Under the pieces are notes generated by a model, which saw only the letters and a list, made by a program, of their open reading frames with translations, ran no database searches and had not been told where the DNA came from. Source: Gracilibacillus kekensis (GTDB lineage: Bacteria > Bacillota > Bacilli > Bacillales > Amphibacillaceae). Taken from it: 64,000 nucleotides of DNA. Every line of letters starts with the position of its first letter. Positions within the stretch are counted from its first letter, which is position 1. Shown one piece after another: positions 11,901 through 19,088 of the stretch. A program made the position numbers and the translations under genes. The stretch is taken from the NCBI RefSeq assembly GCF_900143085.1, contig NZ_FRCZ01000005.1, positions 1 through 64,000 of the forward strand. The letters are read 5' to 3'.

Positions 11901-12711
11901 TTAAATCATAATGACCGCTTATAACATCAATTTCATCTCTTAATTCCGCATCATCAAGAAGTACTTGACTGATCGAAGATGTGTCTCGATAACCATCAGC
12001 GGCAACTAATTTAATATCTTTATAGTCTTCTTCATAATTAGGCTCTTCTTTAATCTTTGAGGTGAAATATTTGAGCCAATCGACTTCAATTCGATTATTG
12101 CCGTTTATTGCTCGTTCATTTTGGGAAATACCGACATAATCCAACTTAAATCCATACTCCTCATAGACAGCATCAATCGTTTGTTTATACCACTGGTAAC
12201 GATTCTCGTAATCACCATTTTCTGCGCCTTCCCACGACCACCGCGGCTCACCCCAACGTAAAATTTCAGTGGTAATATCCTCGTTTATCGATTTAGCATC
12301 AGCGGCAAACTGGAATCCTGCTCCTCGTAGAACATTTGCTGGCTCGTCCGAATATCTCATTGTCGCAGGTTCTGCTCCAGAGGACGAATTAATATCGCCA
12401 CCTAATTCTACTTTTACGTGAGCTAAGCCGGCGCCTGTTTCTTTATTAAATAACTGATTCATAATTTCCCAGTATTTATCTGGATGTTCTTCCTTGTAAT
12501 CTAATAATAATCGAGATGTATTGTTCCCGGAAACAGTCCCAAACCCTTTAAAACGATTGTATGGATCGACATCATCACCATCAATCGTAACTGTTTTTGT
12601 TATCTCTTCTGCTTGAGATTGTGGAGCACTAAGAAGAGAACCAAGTCCTACAACTAATATAGTTATGACAAAGAGACCAACCATTTTTTCTATGTTCCTT
12701 TTTATAACCAT
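5914..12711 (-). CDS. Giant wall-anchored GH59 (galactocerebrosidase-like) + GH43 enzyme
   Basis: A 2265-residue secreted protein. After a signal peptide (about 1-34) comes a full GALC-like GH59 module. It contains FKGFGTVSG (about 53) and VELGGDINSSSGAEP, the acid/base Glu 199 in NER, the nucleophile Glu 297 in VWVSEG, a beta-sandwich, and a lectin-like domain starting SLPYEDDF and ending near 790. Next are two or three carbohydrate-binding-like beta domains (to about 1195), a LamG-like domain (about 1207-1424) like those of the neighbour, two Ig-like domains, and GH43 (about 1606-1917; GLRDPFII, IIDTT, GEGPAIF). A Big_2 Ig-like domain, the 120-residue domain shared with the neighbour, an acidic linker, and LPDTA (Leu 2232) with a hydrophobic helix and basic tail finish the protein. 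GH59 cleaves beta-galactosides, so with GH43 the likely target is a galactan or arabinogalactan side chain (inference). AGGAGG lies upstream of the ATG, and a cre box 80 bp upstream. Confidence 0.9.
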   Translation of the reverse strand: MVIKRNIEKMVGLFVITILVVGLGSLLSAPQSQAEEITKTVTIDGDDVDPYNRFKGFGTVSGNNTSRLLLDYKEEHPDKYWEIMNQLFNKETGAGLAHVKVELGGDINSSSGAEPATMRYSDEPANVLRGAGFQFAADAKSINEDITTEILRWGEPRWSWEGAENGDYENRYQWYKQTIDAVYEEYGFKLDYVGISQNERAINGNNRIEVDWLKYFTSKIKEEPNYEEDYKDIKLVAADGYRDTSSISQVLLDDAELRDEIDVISGHYDLNGSNELTQLQDQLINEGKEPKEVWVSEGVSPMINARYRENMQPHYKGIGGEVGVADVISRIISIYSWTGETENPLQAVSFDFQPSVAAFYQGAQYNPKHLISAFDPWSGFYEADAGIQGVRHVMNFVGYDDHTTKKNERWMYVNSATYSDGVEGDGGVRVDTSTHNYMTLKDPETDDYTSVFTNNTADTRVYTINTENLNGKENAEVHVWETRGSDQGQDYDENWFKNIQTITPEDGSYQLEVKPYSVVTISTLDRKSEMAGFEYQSNPVNLSEDTIMSLPYEDDFEYDEYAVDDKGRDYVERRGGTPRYTTDQIGAFEVVTEATQPLESDSFERVERDIPNAAEHGNMLQQKINTDIIGADWSVWGGEDGSEAGVNPNTNIGDFRWVNYKVSYDFLLDTNTNQVEDRENYALIGLRQVKAEWSDSQAPYNARVYKDGSYQILKLGNVVEQGEIDNFDNTVWHNLAFEAKENIFTLYVDGEEIASYTDEAKTVMAGRVTLGSGYYETLIDNLRIEPIEGYPYQSLKFDNAQGQKYDTEEAALSNNDPWNPIGYIGDWDFLQAGYAHFNRTQMRTTTDFPVWNGVTVEHTDTTTEQGALNKVFYSGDWGSNSGNAWSNDGDSFEITFEGNEIRLFGETNPSNGTADIYLDGELVGEASYLNNSSVVQMVWSAEDLEQGEHTLKVVAKESYTSFVRAEIETDEPMEFEATTTIAPNDFTAIADDSEIDDQENTVYAYRENGNVWGANSTNAWANFNDNPYILIHFTGTGIDYLAGTGNETTYHFELDGESVGNFDVAEDGVRYSIRDLEEKRHTLKVSLGDNEIKEQYMDYRGVTIYSTPEESDNSIIFDFEGSGFNLFGATPDALIDIYIDDQLVDQDYRVYSKGDRQTSYSIRGLEKTNHTAKIVIKGGSYILDGIDIITDSSSSDDDPDNSDGDTDVDQLTAHYDMSYADGKLTDVTENGFDAPLVGFEQEDFLEEADFTTLNFTGDDSQYVKLPTGLIDDETFTIETTFHTDTGANHWLYSIGTIEGNWPNVNNYIFLNPNQANGTVRFGIKNAETELLFQNASINAGEYNTFTATFAEGSISLYLNGLPVGSLEHDYSVQEILEAGVEEEADFIGYIGKSLYNPDPAFIGKLRDFKVYNYALSSEEITGVTDQEIVELAKSQLVLPEDVSEDILLPNQVDVDGLKANVTWESSNPELISNDGAVKLPSYEEGDQEVVLTATISKGESSDTKEIKITVKSMSPDNDLIREALEALKVPNINDVRGHLTLPTEGENGTSISWSSEDSDVVTTTGEVTRPNYGEGDIDITLTATVSLNDQEMTKKFVAKVKEMPEEKDYKGYLFSYFTGEGTANGEQIYFALSEGNDPLHWQQLNDGEPAITSKLGEQGLRDPFIIRSPEGDKFYMIATDLKIHGNGDWGRAQTSGSKSIMVWESTDLVNWSEQRLVEVAPTEAGNTWAPEIFYDKTIGEYVIFWASKLYDSEEDRNSGDSYQRMMYTTTRDFHTFSEPEVYLDYGYSIIDTTMVEHDGKIYRFTKDERGFNEDSAPNGKFIFQEVGDSVLDPEFEMITEGIGKGTISQGEGPAIFKSNTEEKWYLFIDEFGGRGYVPFETTDLDSGEWTLSEDYDLPSSPRHGTVLAVTQEEYDALLANVPTEIEDSIDVPVAGITVDQDTVELKIDEETTINATIEPEDAENQDVWFSSNKEEVVTVSQDGLVKAVGEGKAVVSVTTADGGFTATVEVTVIDESDNETPEEDQEFELGKSQEVKAGINYIISGTSAQIKMPADLPEGTTLLVETKEVDDTSAQDITSAGAAFTFIFDYPEGAEEPAKNFILVLGYETGADADKLAIYYYNEETNEWEHRGGEVDETNQGIRLEVPHFSTYGVFAEVEEEDPNEEKPSDPNQPPTNGEPESPNEEEQPNDEEGSTTDDENGSNEDDTDNETKTPANDNNNQGDQKASDKQLPDTATNIANYLLISFIFLIIGAALFMRVRKSSK

Positions 12712-12791
12712 CCGTTATCCTTACCTCCTCTAATCATAGTTTGAACATCCTTTATGTATTTCTTGATGAAAGCATAAACACCTCCCTTGAA

Positions 12792-12805
12792 TGAATGCGC
12801 TTTCA
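12792..12805. promoter_or_regulatory. cre box (CcpA operator) upstream of the GH59/GH43 gene
   Basis: TGAATGCGCTTTCA differs from the ideal palindrome TGAAAGCGCTTTCA at one base. It sits about 80 bp upstream of the giant GH59/GH43 gene. The rest of the 340-bp gap (12712-13051) holds AT-rich promoter-like sequence and the hairpin at 12957-12991; no gene is seen there. Confidence 0.75.
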
Positions 12806-12956
12806 TTATTTCACACTATGTATTATGTTTTTGTAATTTTTTTTACTTTTTTTACGATTATTTTTACAAATCCAGAAGCCAAATAAGCATCCGGAGCGAA
12901 GGCTAAACAGTTAAATCCATTTAGAAATAACCGGTGAACATTTCTAATATGACTAA

Positions 12957-12991
12957 AAATCCAAACGAAGCAATTCGAATCGTTTGGATTT
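12957..12991 (-). terminator. Terminator hairpin after the 13.1-kb hypothetical gene
   Basis: AAATCCAAACGA and its exact complement TCGTTTGGATTT enclose an 11-nt loop. On the minus strand the stem is followed by TTTTTAG. Nearly the same stem is found at 23320-23358, so the two share ancestry or a common repeat. Confidence 0.7.
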
Positions 12992-13051
12992 CACTCTACT
13001 GTCCCCGGATTATCTGATTACCACTGGTCCAACTAACATATCTAACTCTTT

Positions 13052-13381
13052 TCATAAAACTATTTTACAAATGTGATCGTAGCTTACTTCTTTATACGTA
13101 GCTAATAATTCTTTTACTTGATCAAATGCATGTGCTTTTTTAAGCTCATTTACTTCCCGTTGAAAAATGGATTGAACATAACTATCCTCGACTTTAGGCT
13201 GAAATTCGCTAATGCTTTCATCCATTAATAAACATCCTAAATATTGAAAGCCATATTGTAATTGGCGAGTCAATTCTATTATATTTTTAAATTGTTGAAA
13301 TTGTGCTGGTCGCTCTTTTTGCAATCTTTCAATTGCTTTTTGGACATTCTGTAATTCTTGAACATTAGTAGATACAATCAT
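13052..13381 (-). CDS. Hypothetical protein, 109 aa, mostly helical
   Basis: I do not recognise a family. The sequence is hydrophilic and rich in Gln, Glu, Lys and Leu, with heptad-like spacing in the first 60 residues (VQELQNVQKAIERLQKER), suggesting a helical or coiled-coil protein. There is no signal peptide or membrane segment. The ATG is preceded by AAGGAGAG at good distance. It lies 12 bp after the thioesterase stop on the same strand, so the two are probably co-transcribed, and a terminator follows. Confidence 0.65.
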   Translation of the reverse strand: MIVSTNVQELQNVQKAIERLQKERPAQFQQFKNIIELTRQLQYGFQYLGCLLMDESISEFQPKVEDSYVQSIFQREVNELKKAHAFDQVKELLATYKEVSYDHICKIVL

Positions 13382-13393
13382 ACAATCTCTCCT

Positions 13394-13909
13394 TTAATCC
13401 CAAGGTTTATCTAATAATATATTAGAGATTAATTCTTTACTTTGTTTTCTCTTTATATCTCTAATTTTAACTCGTTCACTGCTTGTCTCATATAAATATT
13501 TTTCTTCTTTAGACTCAGGTATTACTTTTGGTACTTGTGCCGGTTTTTTATCTGGCCCAATTGCTACAAATGTAAAAAAGGCAGTAGCAGCATGCCTTCT
13601 GTTGCCTGTTTCTAAATCTTCTGCAATTACTTTACAAAAAATCTCCATTGAACTTTTTCCTGAATACGTAACAAACGATTCGATACAAACAGAATCTGTC
13701 TGACGAATAGGTGCAATGAAATGTACGGAATCTGTAGATGCTGTTACACATTCTTTAATACGGGAATGTCTTCTAGCTGACAGTGTCGCACAAGCATCCA
13801 TCTTCTTCATTAAAACCCCACCAAAGAGTGAATGATAATTATTTAAATCATTTATTAACACTTGATCTGTTTGTACCACTCTAGTGTCTTTCATTTTTTT
13901 TGTTTCCAT
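13394..13909 (-). CDS. Acyl-CoA thioesterase, hotdog fold (YkhA/YciA type)
   Basis: Predicted cytoplasmic hydrolase of acyl-CoA thioesters. The 171 residues contain the hotdog-fold signature of this family: NDLNNYHSLFGGVLMKKMDACATLSARRHS, then TASTDSVHFIAPIRQTDSV and the strand ESFVTYSGKSSMEIFCKV. The conserved Asn/His region and the Asp in KKMDACA fit the active site of the acyl-CoA hydrolase group. The start has GGGGTGA upstream. The C-terminal 30 residues are charged and probably helical. It is first in a likely two-gene transcript with the 109-aa gene. Confidence 0.88.
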   Translation of the reverse strand: METKKMKDTRVVQTDQVLINDLNNYHSLFGGVLMKKMDACATLSARRHSRIKECVTASTDSVHFIAPIRQTDSVCIESFVTYSGKSSMEIFCKVIAEDLETGNRRHAATAFFTFVAIGPDKKPAQVPKVIPESKEEKYLYETSSERVKIRDIKRKQSKELISNILLDKPWD

Positions 13910-14067
13910 TATATTGTCACCCCTAAAAAAATAACCAATTCTCTACCAATCCTGCCACCTATAAATTATAATCCCTAATTATAAACGATGTACAATACGA
14001 ATATCGCATGCTTAAGATAAGAAAAATGAATGGAAACGAATTCAGTTAAATCTTTTTTCTTACAAAA

Positions 14068-14095
14068 AAACTCACCGTTTTATCTCGGTAAGTTT
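14068..14095 (-). terminator. Terminator overlapping the LysR gene stop
   Basis: AAACTCACCG and CGGTAAGTTT pair with one mismatch around an 8-nt loop. On the minus strand the stem runs into seven T residues. The stop codon of the LysR gene lies inside the stem. Confidence 0.65.
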
Positions 14096-14987
14096 AGGTT
14101 GCATTATGTTTAATTAATTTTTCTTTAGTAAAATTGATAAATTGTTTATTTGTTTGAGAAAGATAAGTATCTTTTTTCCAAATGAATGCAAGGCTCCACG
14201 TGATTTCCGGATTATGAATCGGGATACTTTTTATATTTTTGGTTAGTTCCTTACTCGTGCTACTCGGCAATAAAGTAACTCCTAAACGTGTAGCAACCAT
14301 TTCTTCCAAGAAATCAATTTGAGAGGTTTCAGAAACAATCTTAGGTGTAAACCCCGCTTTTTTACATGCATTAATAATAATGTTTCGTGATTCAAAGTCT
14401 TGATTGAACATAATAAAAGACTCATTTTTCAGATCCTCTATTTTAATCTCTTGTTTCTTTGCTAATACATGGTCTTCAGCCACTACTAAATTTAACGTAT
14501 CTTCGACAAAAGTATAATAATCAAAAGATGGGTGCTGGTTTGTTAATACCGATACGCCACAATCTAATTCCCCAATCGTCAACTTTTCTTCGATTATTTT
14601 TGAACCATATTCCTCCAATTGGAACGTTACTCCAGGATATAATTCATGAAACTCCGCAATTAATTTAGAAAAAAAGAAAGAATTTACTACGGTTGGCAGA
14701 CCAATACGAATATGTCCTGTTTTAATAGTTCGGAGTTGATCCATTTCATCATCGAGTATATGTAATTGGCTAACAATAGTTGAAGCATGCTTACGAAGCA
14801 CCATACCGGCATCTGTCAACTGAATTTTTTTACGAGATCGAATAAATAGAGGAACACCTAACTCATCTTCCAATGCCTTAATGATTCTACTGAGTGCAGG
14901 TTGTGTTATATATAAATTTTCGGCTGCTTGTGTAAAGTTTTCCGTGTTTGTTACTTCTAAAAAATACTGGAGATGTTTAAAATCCAC
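14094..14987 (-). CDS. LysR-family transcriptional regulator
   Basis: A 297-residue DNA-binding regulator. The N-terminal winged HTH (residues 1-60) has the typical LysR string FTQAAENLYITQPALSRIIKALEDELGVPLF, followed by a linker helix and a periplasmic-binding-like effector domain (about 90-290: GHIRIGLPTVVN, LGVTLLPSS). It resembles the CidR/YwbI branch, but the effector cannot be read from sequence. Translation starts at GTG after a GGGGGG ribosome site; no ATG fits better. It lies downstream of the GH1 gene on the same strand, with a terminator between, so it is probably its own unit. Its target is not obvious. Confidence 0.9.
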   Translation of the reverse strand: MDFKHLQYFLEVTNTENFTQAAENLYITQPALSRIIKALEDELGVPLFIRSRKKIQLTDAGMVLRKHASTIVSQLHILDDEMDQLRTIKTGHIRIGLPTVVNSFFFSKLIAEFHELYPGVTFQLEEYGSKIIEEKLTIGELDCGVSVLTNQHPSFDYYTFVEDTLNLVVAEDHVLAKKQEIKIEDLKNESFIMFNQDFESRNIIINACKKAGFTPKIVSETSQIDFLEEMVATRLGVTLLPSSTSKELTKNIKSIPIHNPEITWSLAFIWKKDTYLSQTNKQFINFTKEKLIKHNAT

Positions 14988-15065
14988 ACTCGTCCCCCCT
15001 TATTATCATATAATGACCAATTTTATCATAGATGTTGTAAATCTGTTTAGTTTATATTTCCACAC

Positions 15066-15100
15066 AAAAAAACAGGGCTGTCTTCGCAACCCTGTTTTTT
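15066..15100 (-). terminator. Terminator after the GH1 gene
   Basis: AAAAACAGGG and CCCTGTTTTT flank a loop of about 12 nt and start 5 nt beyond the GH1 stop codon. A run of seven T residues follows on the minus strand. Confidence 0.8.
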
Positions 15101-15104
15101 AAAT

Positions 15105-16448
15105 TTAATTTTCAAACCAATTATTATCAATCGTTTGTTTAAACCAATAATAGCTATCTTTTTTCGTGCGTTCTAGTGTTCTGTAGTTGACGTGAACAAT
15201 TCCAAATCGCATAGTATATCCTTCTGCCCATTCAAAGTTATCCATTAATGACCAAGTGATATACCCTTTTACATTGACACCAGAAGAAATAGCACGGCTT
15301 AAAGCTGTTAAATGTTGTTGCAAATAATTAATACGACCTGCATCTTTTACACGACCATTTTCCGGTTCGTCATTATAACAGGATCCATTTTCAGTAATAT
15401 AGATCGGAATATCACCGTAACTATCTTTAATTCGCATTAATACATTATAAAACCCTTCAGGGAATATCGGCCAACCAATATCCGTTCGCTCATAATTCAT
15501 TTCAACCATTTCCCAATCAAGCAGACCCTCATTTTCTTTGTAGCGAGCAATATGTCCTGTATAATAGTTAATTCCGAGGAAGTCAACAGGCTGATTGATT
15601 GTTTCCATATCCCCCTCTTGAATATCTAATTCCACACCTTTTTTCTTAAACCAATCTACTAAAAATTGTGGATATGTTCCTTTAAAAACAGGATCCATGA
15701 ACCATTCAATATACCAGCCGATTTCGCGATTACATGCATCAATATCTTCCTGGCGATTACTGTATGGTTCTAACCAAGTCGTATTAGGTGCAAAACCGAT
15801 CTGTCCATCAATTCCTAATTCACGGAATTTTTTCACCGTTTTACCATGGGCCACAAGTAGATGGTGGGAAATTTGTGTTGCTAATTGTAAGTCTTGATTG
15901 CCTGGCGCATGAACCCCGATAAAATTCGATAGAAAAGAGATACACCATGGTTCATTTAATGTCAACCATTGTTTGATTTTACCTGAAAATTCTTTAAACA
16001 TTACTTCTGCATAGTTTACAAAAGCATCAATGGTTTCACGGTTATTCCATCCGCCTTTATCTTGTAAAGCTTGTGGGAGATCCCAGTGATAAAGGGTACA
16101 CATAGGTTCAATGCCTGCTTCTAATAGCTTATCAACTAAGCGATGATAATAATCCAATCCTTCTTGATTTATTTCACCTGTACCATTTGGAAAGATTCTC
16201 GGCCATGCTACCGAAAAGCGGTAGACATCTATTCCAAGTTCTTTCATCATTTCTACATCTTCTTCGTAACGATGGTAACTATCACAAGCGACATCCCCAT
16301 TGTCACCGTTAATAACATTTCCAGGTGTCTTGGCAAATGTATCCCAAATCGACACACCTCGACCACCTTCATTTGTAGCTCCTTCTATTTGGTAGGAAGC
16401 TGTTGCCGTCCCCCATTTCATATCTTTCGGAAATTGTATAATTGCCAT
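15105..16448 (-). CDS. GH1 beta-glucosidase/beta-glycosidase
   Basis: A cytoplasmic retaining beta-glycosidase of 447 residues, the usual GH1 length. Motifs are N-terminal FPKDMKWGTATASYQIEGA, the acid/base Glu 166 in LTLNEPW, the nucleophile Glu 353 in ITENGS, and the C-terminal GYITWSLMDNFEWAEGY aglycone-site segment. There is no signal peptide, so it acts on imported di- or oligosaccharides. A residue tied to phosphorylated substrates is not evident, so non-phosphorylated beta-glucoside or beta-galactoside is likely. The ATG follows GGAGGGG. It stands alone between a 589-bp gap and a terminator. Confidence 0.93.
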   Translation of the reverse strand: MAIIQFPKDMKWGTATASYQIEGATNEGGRGVSIWDTFAKTPGNVINGDNGDVACDSYHRYEEDVEMMKELGIDVYRFSVAWPRIFPNGTGEINQEGLDYYHRLVDKLLEAGIEPMCTLYHWDLPQALQDKGGWNNRETIDAFVNYAEVMFKEFSGKIKQWLTLNEPWCISFLSNFIGVHAPGNQDLQLATQISHHLLVAHGKTVKKFRELGIDGQIGFAPNTTWLEPYSNRQEDIDACNREIGWYIEWFMDPVFKGTYPQFLVDWFKKKGVELDIQEGDMETINQPVDFLGINYYTGHIARYKENEGLLDWEMVEMNYERTDIGWPIFPEGFYNVLMRIKDSYGDIPIYITENGSCYNDEPENGRVKDAGRINYLQQHLTALSRAISSGVNVKGYITWSLMDNFEWAEGYTMRFGIVHVNYRTLERTKKDSYYWFKQTIDNNWFEN

Positions 16449-17037
16449 TTTAAAACCCCTCCAAAAATCTATAGTTTAGTTAAGAATTGCTGAAAAGCAT
16501 AATCTGTATGCTTCGATAAATGTTCATGTCCAAATTCCTGATATAACTACCTTTTATATTCAGACACAAAGAAACCGATTTCCTTTTAGCACCCTAGATT
16601 TTATTAACCGTTAGATAGTTCAACTTCAATAAGCAATCTAGTTTTACGTTAAAATAGGAATTCACTATTTATTCTTTCATTTTTTTGAGTTCTTAGCTCA
16701 TCTGATGTTAGATTTTGCCTCAATAGGAATAAACTTTTTAATAATTTAACTAGATAGTAAAAGTTAAACATATAAAGTTGCTATCATAACCATTTAAACA
16801 ATATTTTAAATTTTAAAATAAGTATGAATTTAGGATACCGGTTTCATTATACCACATTATAAATTAATCGTTATCATAAAAGCTATAAATTTTTTTTGTA
16901 ATTTTATAAAAATTTATAATTGTGGTAGCCAATTTTCCAATTAAAACTTCATACGTAACTCACCTACATATTAAAAACCCTATATCGAATCAACCTGACT
17001 AAGGTTGTAGATATAGGGAATTAAAATATTGAAATTA
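16449..17037. other. 589-bp AT-rich intergenic region upstream of the GH1 gene
   Basis: No open frame with a ribosome site is seen. The region must hold the GH1 promoter. A weak cre-like site, AGAAACCGATTTCC at 16570-16583, matches the CcpA consensus except at its outer bases and lies about 120 bp upstream of the start. The far end contains the terminator of the 17-kb isomerase gene. Confidence 0.4.
16978..17018 (-). terminator. Terminator of the sugar-cluster operon
   Basis: CCCTATATC and GATATAGGG form the outer stem and CAACC/GGTTG an inner one. The minus-strand stem is followed by TTTTTAA. It is placed about 20 bp after the last gene of the five-gene sugar cluster. Confidence 0.8.
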
Positions 17038-17799
17038 TTAAGACTTAATCAATTCTTTTAAATTAACTACATTTTCTTTTGCACTAGCTAAAGGATCCCC
17101 ATCAAATTGTTCTTGCTCAATTACGTACCAGTTTACACCTACATTTTCACCTGTCTGCCATAATGTCTTAATATCTAACGTACCTTTTCCAATTTCAATA
17201 CTTCTTTTTTCACCATTCTCTATGGTCATGTCTTTTATGTGTAAGGATACTACTAAATCATCATAGCTTTTGATCGTTTGTAATGGGTCTACTCCTGCAT
17301 GTGTTGCCCAATAACAATCTAGTTCCATTTTTACATACTCACGATCCGTCTCTTCGAATAATATATCGAAGCCTCGTTTACCATTCCCTAAATCAAAAAA
17401 CTCCATGTCATGATTATGATACGCAAATGTAAAACCATTTTCTTTACACCTACGGCCAATTTCATTTAATTCTTCGGCCGCTCGGTAATAAGCACCCTCA
17501 TCTTGTCGATATTCATCAGGCAAAATAGGACAGATAATTAAATTATTCCCGATCGTGCGGTTGTATGCTAAGGAAGACTCCAACTGATCGCCTGTTAAAC
17601 TAGCAAAAGGCATATGACTTCCTGCAGCAACTAAACCAGCTTGATCCATCACCTGCTTTAATTCTTCTGCTGGCGTATCAAAGAATCCAGCAAACTGTAC
17701 CGCTTCATAGCCCATTTCTCCTAACTTACGGAGTGTGCCTAAAAAGTCTTTTGACGTATGTTCACGTACTGAATATAATTGAATCGCAATCTTTCCCAT
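17038..17799 (-). CDS. Sugar phosphate isomerase/epimerase-like TIM-barrel protein
   Basis: A 253-residue cytoplasmic protein of the AP-endonuclease-2-like TIM-barrel superfamily (IolE/IolI, xylose isomerase-like). Visible features are the N-terminal IAIQLYSVREH strand, the metal-site segment AYHNHDMEF, then MELDCYWATHAG, SLHIKDM and a C-terminal Glu in YVIEQEQFDGD. These supply the Glu, Asp and His ligands expected for a divalent metal. Members isomerise, epimerise or dehydrate sugars, and some act as 3-keto-glycoside lyases; the substrate is not known here. It is last in the cluster and separated from the oxidoreductase by the 21-bp-period element. Confidence 0.85.
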   Translation of the reverse strand: MGKIAIQLYSVREHTSKDFLGTLRKLGEMGYEAVQFAGFFDTPAEELKQVMDQAGLVAAGSHMPFASLTGDQLESSLAYNRTIGNNLIICPILPDEYRQDEGAYYRAAEELNEIGRRCKENGFTFAYHNHDMEFFDLGNGKRGFDILFEETDREYVKMELDCYWATHAGVDPLQTIKSYDDLVVSLHIKDMTIENGEKRSIEIGKGTLDIKTLWQTGENVGVNWYVIEQEQFDGDPLASAKENVVNLKELIKS

Positions 17800-17852
17800 T
17801 AATAACCCACTCTCCTATATAAAAAATTATTATTATTGCTAAGTAAAAATCG

Positions 17853-18010
17853 CTTCACGGGATATGTAATGTTGTAGACGGGATAATCGTTTGTCTTCAC
17901 GGGATATACCTATCGCTTCACGGAATAAGCAAGGTTATCCCGTGAAGAAAGCATGTTATCCCATGAAGAGAGGAAGTTATCCCGTCAAGAGCAGATATTA
18001 TCCTGTGAAG
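17853..18010. repeat. 158-bp dyad element, 4+4 cores at 21-bp period (element 2)
   Basis: Forward cores CGGG (last one CGGA) begin at 17858, 17879, 17900 and 17921. Reverse cores CCCG (variants CCCA and CCTG) begin at 17939, 17960, 17981 and 18002. Every step is 21 bp, every pair sums to the same axis (17931.5), and the central step is 18 bp, all identical to element 1. Total length is again 158 bp. The full core is CTTCACGGGATA or TAGACGGGATAA; spacer bases are poorly conserved and the two arms' spacers do not pair well. It starts 22 bp past the stop of the 18-kb oxidoreductase gene, inside what is otherwise a same-strand gene cluster. Confidence 0.9.
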
Positions 18011-18032
18011 AGTTTTAAGCACTTGATCTGTC

Positions 18033-19073
18033 TTATATATTAACTGCTTTGCCTGTTTGGGCGGATTGGTAGAGTCCATCGATGATTTTTTGGATATTGG
18101 TTCCTTGCTTTGCAAAGTTATCCGTTACATTACCCTCTACGCAATCTTTTACAAATGTATGGATCTCTGTTTCGTGCGCGTTTACTTCTGGTAAATAGGC
18201 AGGTGTCAGATCGATTAATGTATCATGTTTTTCCTGATACATCTTCAGTGGAAAAATATCTGCGCCACCTTTATTGCCCATTAAGGAAACCTGCATGGTA
18301 TCCCGTTTTTCTACATTGGCAGCGAACGCGGATTCCAATACAAGGGAGGCACCATTTTTGAAAGTAATCATCCCAACAGCCATGTCCTCGACGGTATAGT
18401 TTTGATAATCCCATTCACCAAGTAAGCCTACACCTTTTTTTGTACCTAATTGTTGATGTGTTTGCCCTAATACGACCTCTGGTTCTGGATAACCCATCAG
18501 ATAAAGTGCTGTATCTAACATATGAACACCAATATCAATTAATGGTCCTCCACCTTGTAATTCCTTATTTGTAAATACTCCCCATCCAGGAATACCTCTT
18601 CTTCTGATCGCTTGCACACGTCCAGCATATATTTCTCCAAATTCTCCTGCGTCAATAAAACGTTTAGCAGCCTGTGTTTCAGACTGAAAACGATAATGAA
18701 AACCATACATTAATAGTTTTCCTGATTTAGTTGCTGCTTCTTCCATTTCGATTGCTTCCTCCTGGTTCATTGCCGGAGGTTTTTCACACAACACATGACA
18801 GCCAGCATTTAAAGCTGCAATTGCTGACTCTTTATGAAATTTATTCGGCACACACACACTAACTGCATCCAAATCTACTTTTTCTAACATACTTTGATAA
18901 CTATCAAATGCTTCTGAAATCCCATGCTCTTTTGCTACTAATTGAGCACGTTCATACGCTACATCAGCTATTGCAACAACTTCAACTTGTTCTGAAACAT
19001 TTTTATATGCGGGAAGATGCACGTCTGTTGCAATTCCCCCTGCACCAATTAAACCTACTCTAAGTTTTGTCAT
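18033..19073 (-). CDS. Gfo/Idh/MocA-family NAD(P)-dependent oxidoreductase
   Basis: A 346-residue cytoplasmic sugar dehydrogenase. The Rossmann fold opens with LRVGLIGAGGIATDVHLPAY, and the family motif CEKPPAMNQEEA follows at about residue 95. The C-terminal half is the alpha/beta substrate domain, with GGGPLIDIGVHMLDTALYLMG carrying the catalytic-site Asp and His. Members oxidise a hydroxyl of a sugar, inositol or glycoside. The ATG at 19073 is chosen over one 6 nt upstream because AAAGGA then sits at 8 nt. It is 15 bp from the gene before it, clearly one operon. Element 2 follows its stop. Confidence 0.9.
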   Translation of the reverse strand: MTKLRVGLIGAGGIATDVHLPAYKNVSEQVEVVAIADVAYERAQLVAKEHGISEAFDSYQSMLEKVDLDAVSVCVPNKFHKESAIAALNAGCHVLCEKPPAMNQEEAIEMEEAATKSGKLLMYGFHYRFQSETQAAKRFIDAGEFGEIYAGRVQAIRRRGIPGWGVFTNKELQGGGPLIDIGVHMLDTALYLMGYPEPEVVLGQTHQQLGTKKGVGLLGEWDYQNYTVEDMAVGMITFKNGASLVLESAFAANVEKRDTMQVSLMGNKGGADIFPLKMYQEKHDTLIDLTPAYLPEVNAHETEIHTFVKDCVEGNVTDNFAKQGTNIQKIIDGLYQSAQTGKAVNI

Positions 19074-19088
19074 CACCATCGTCCTTTC

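Noticed and set aside
17918-18115. 65-codon frame with a seven-residue peptide period (HGIT repeats)
   Set aside because: The period follows from the 21-bp DNA repeat; the frame overlaps the end of the oxidoreductase gene and has no ribosome site.
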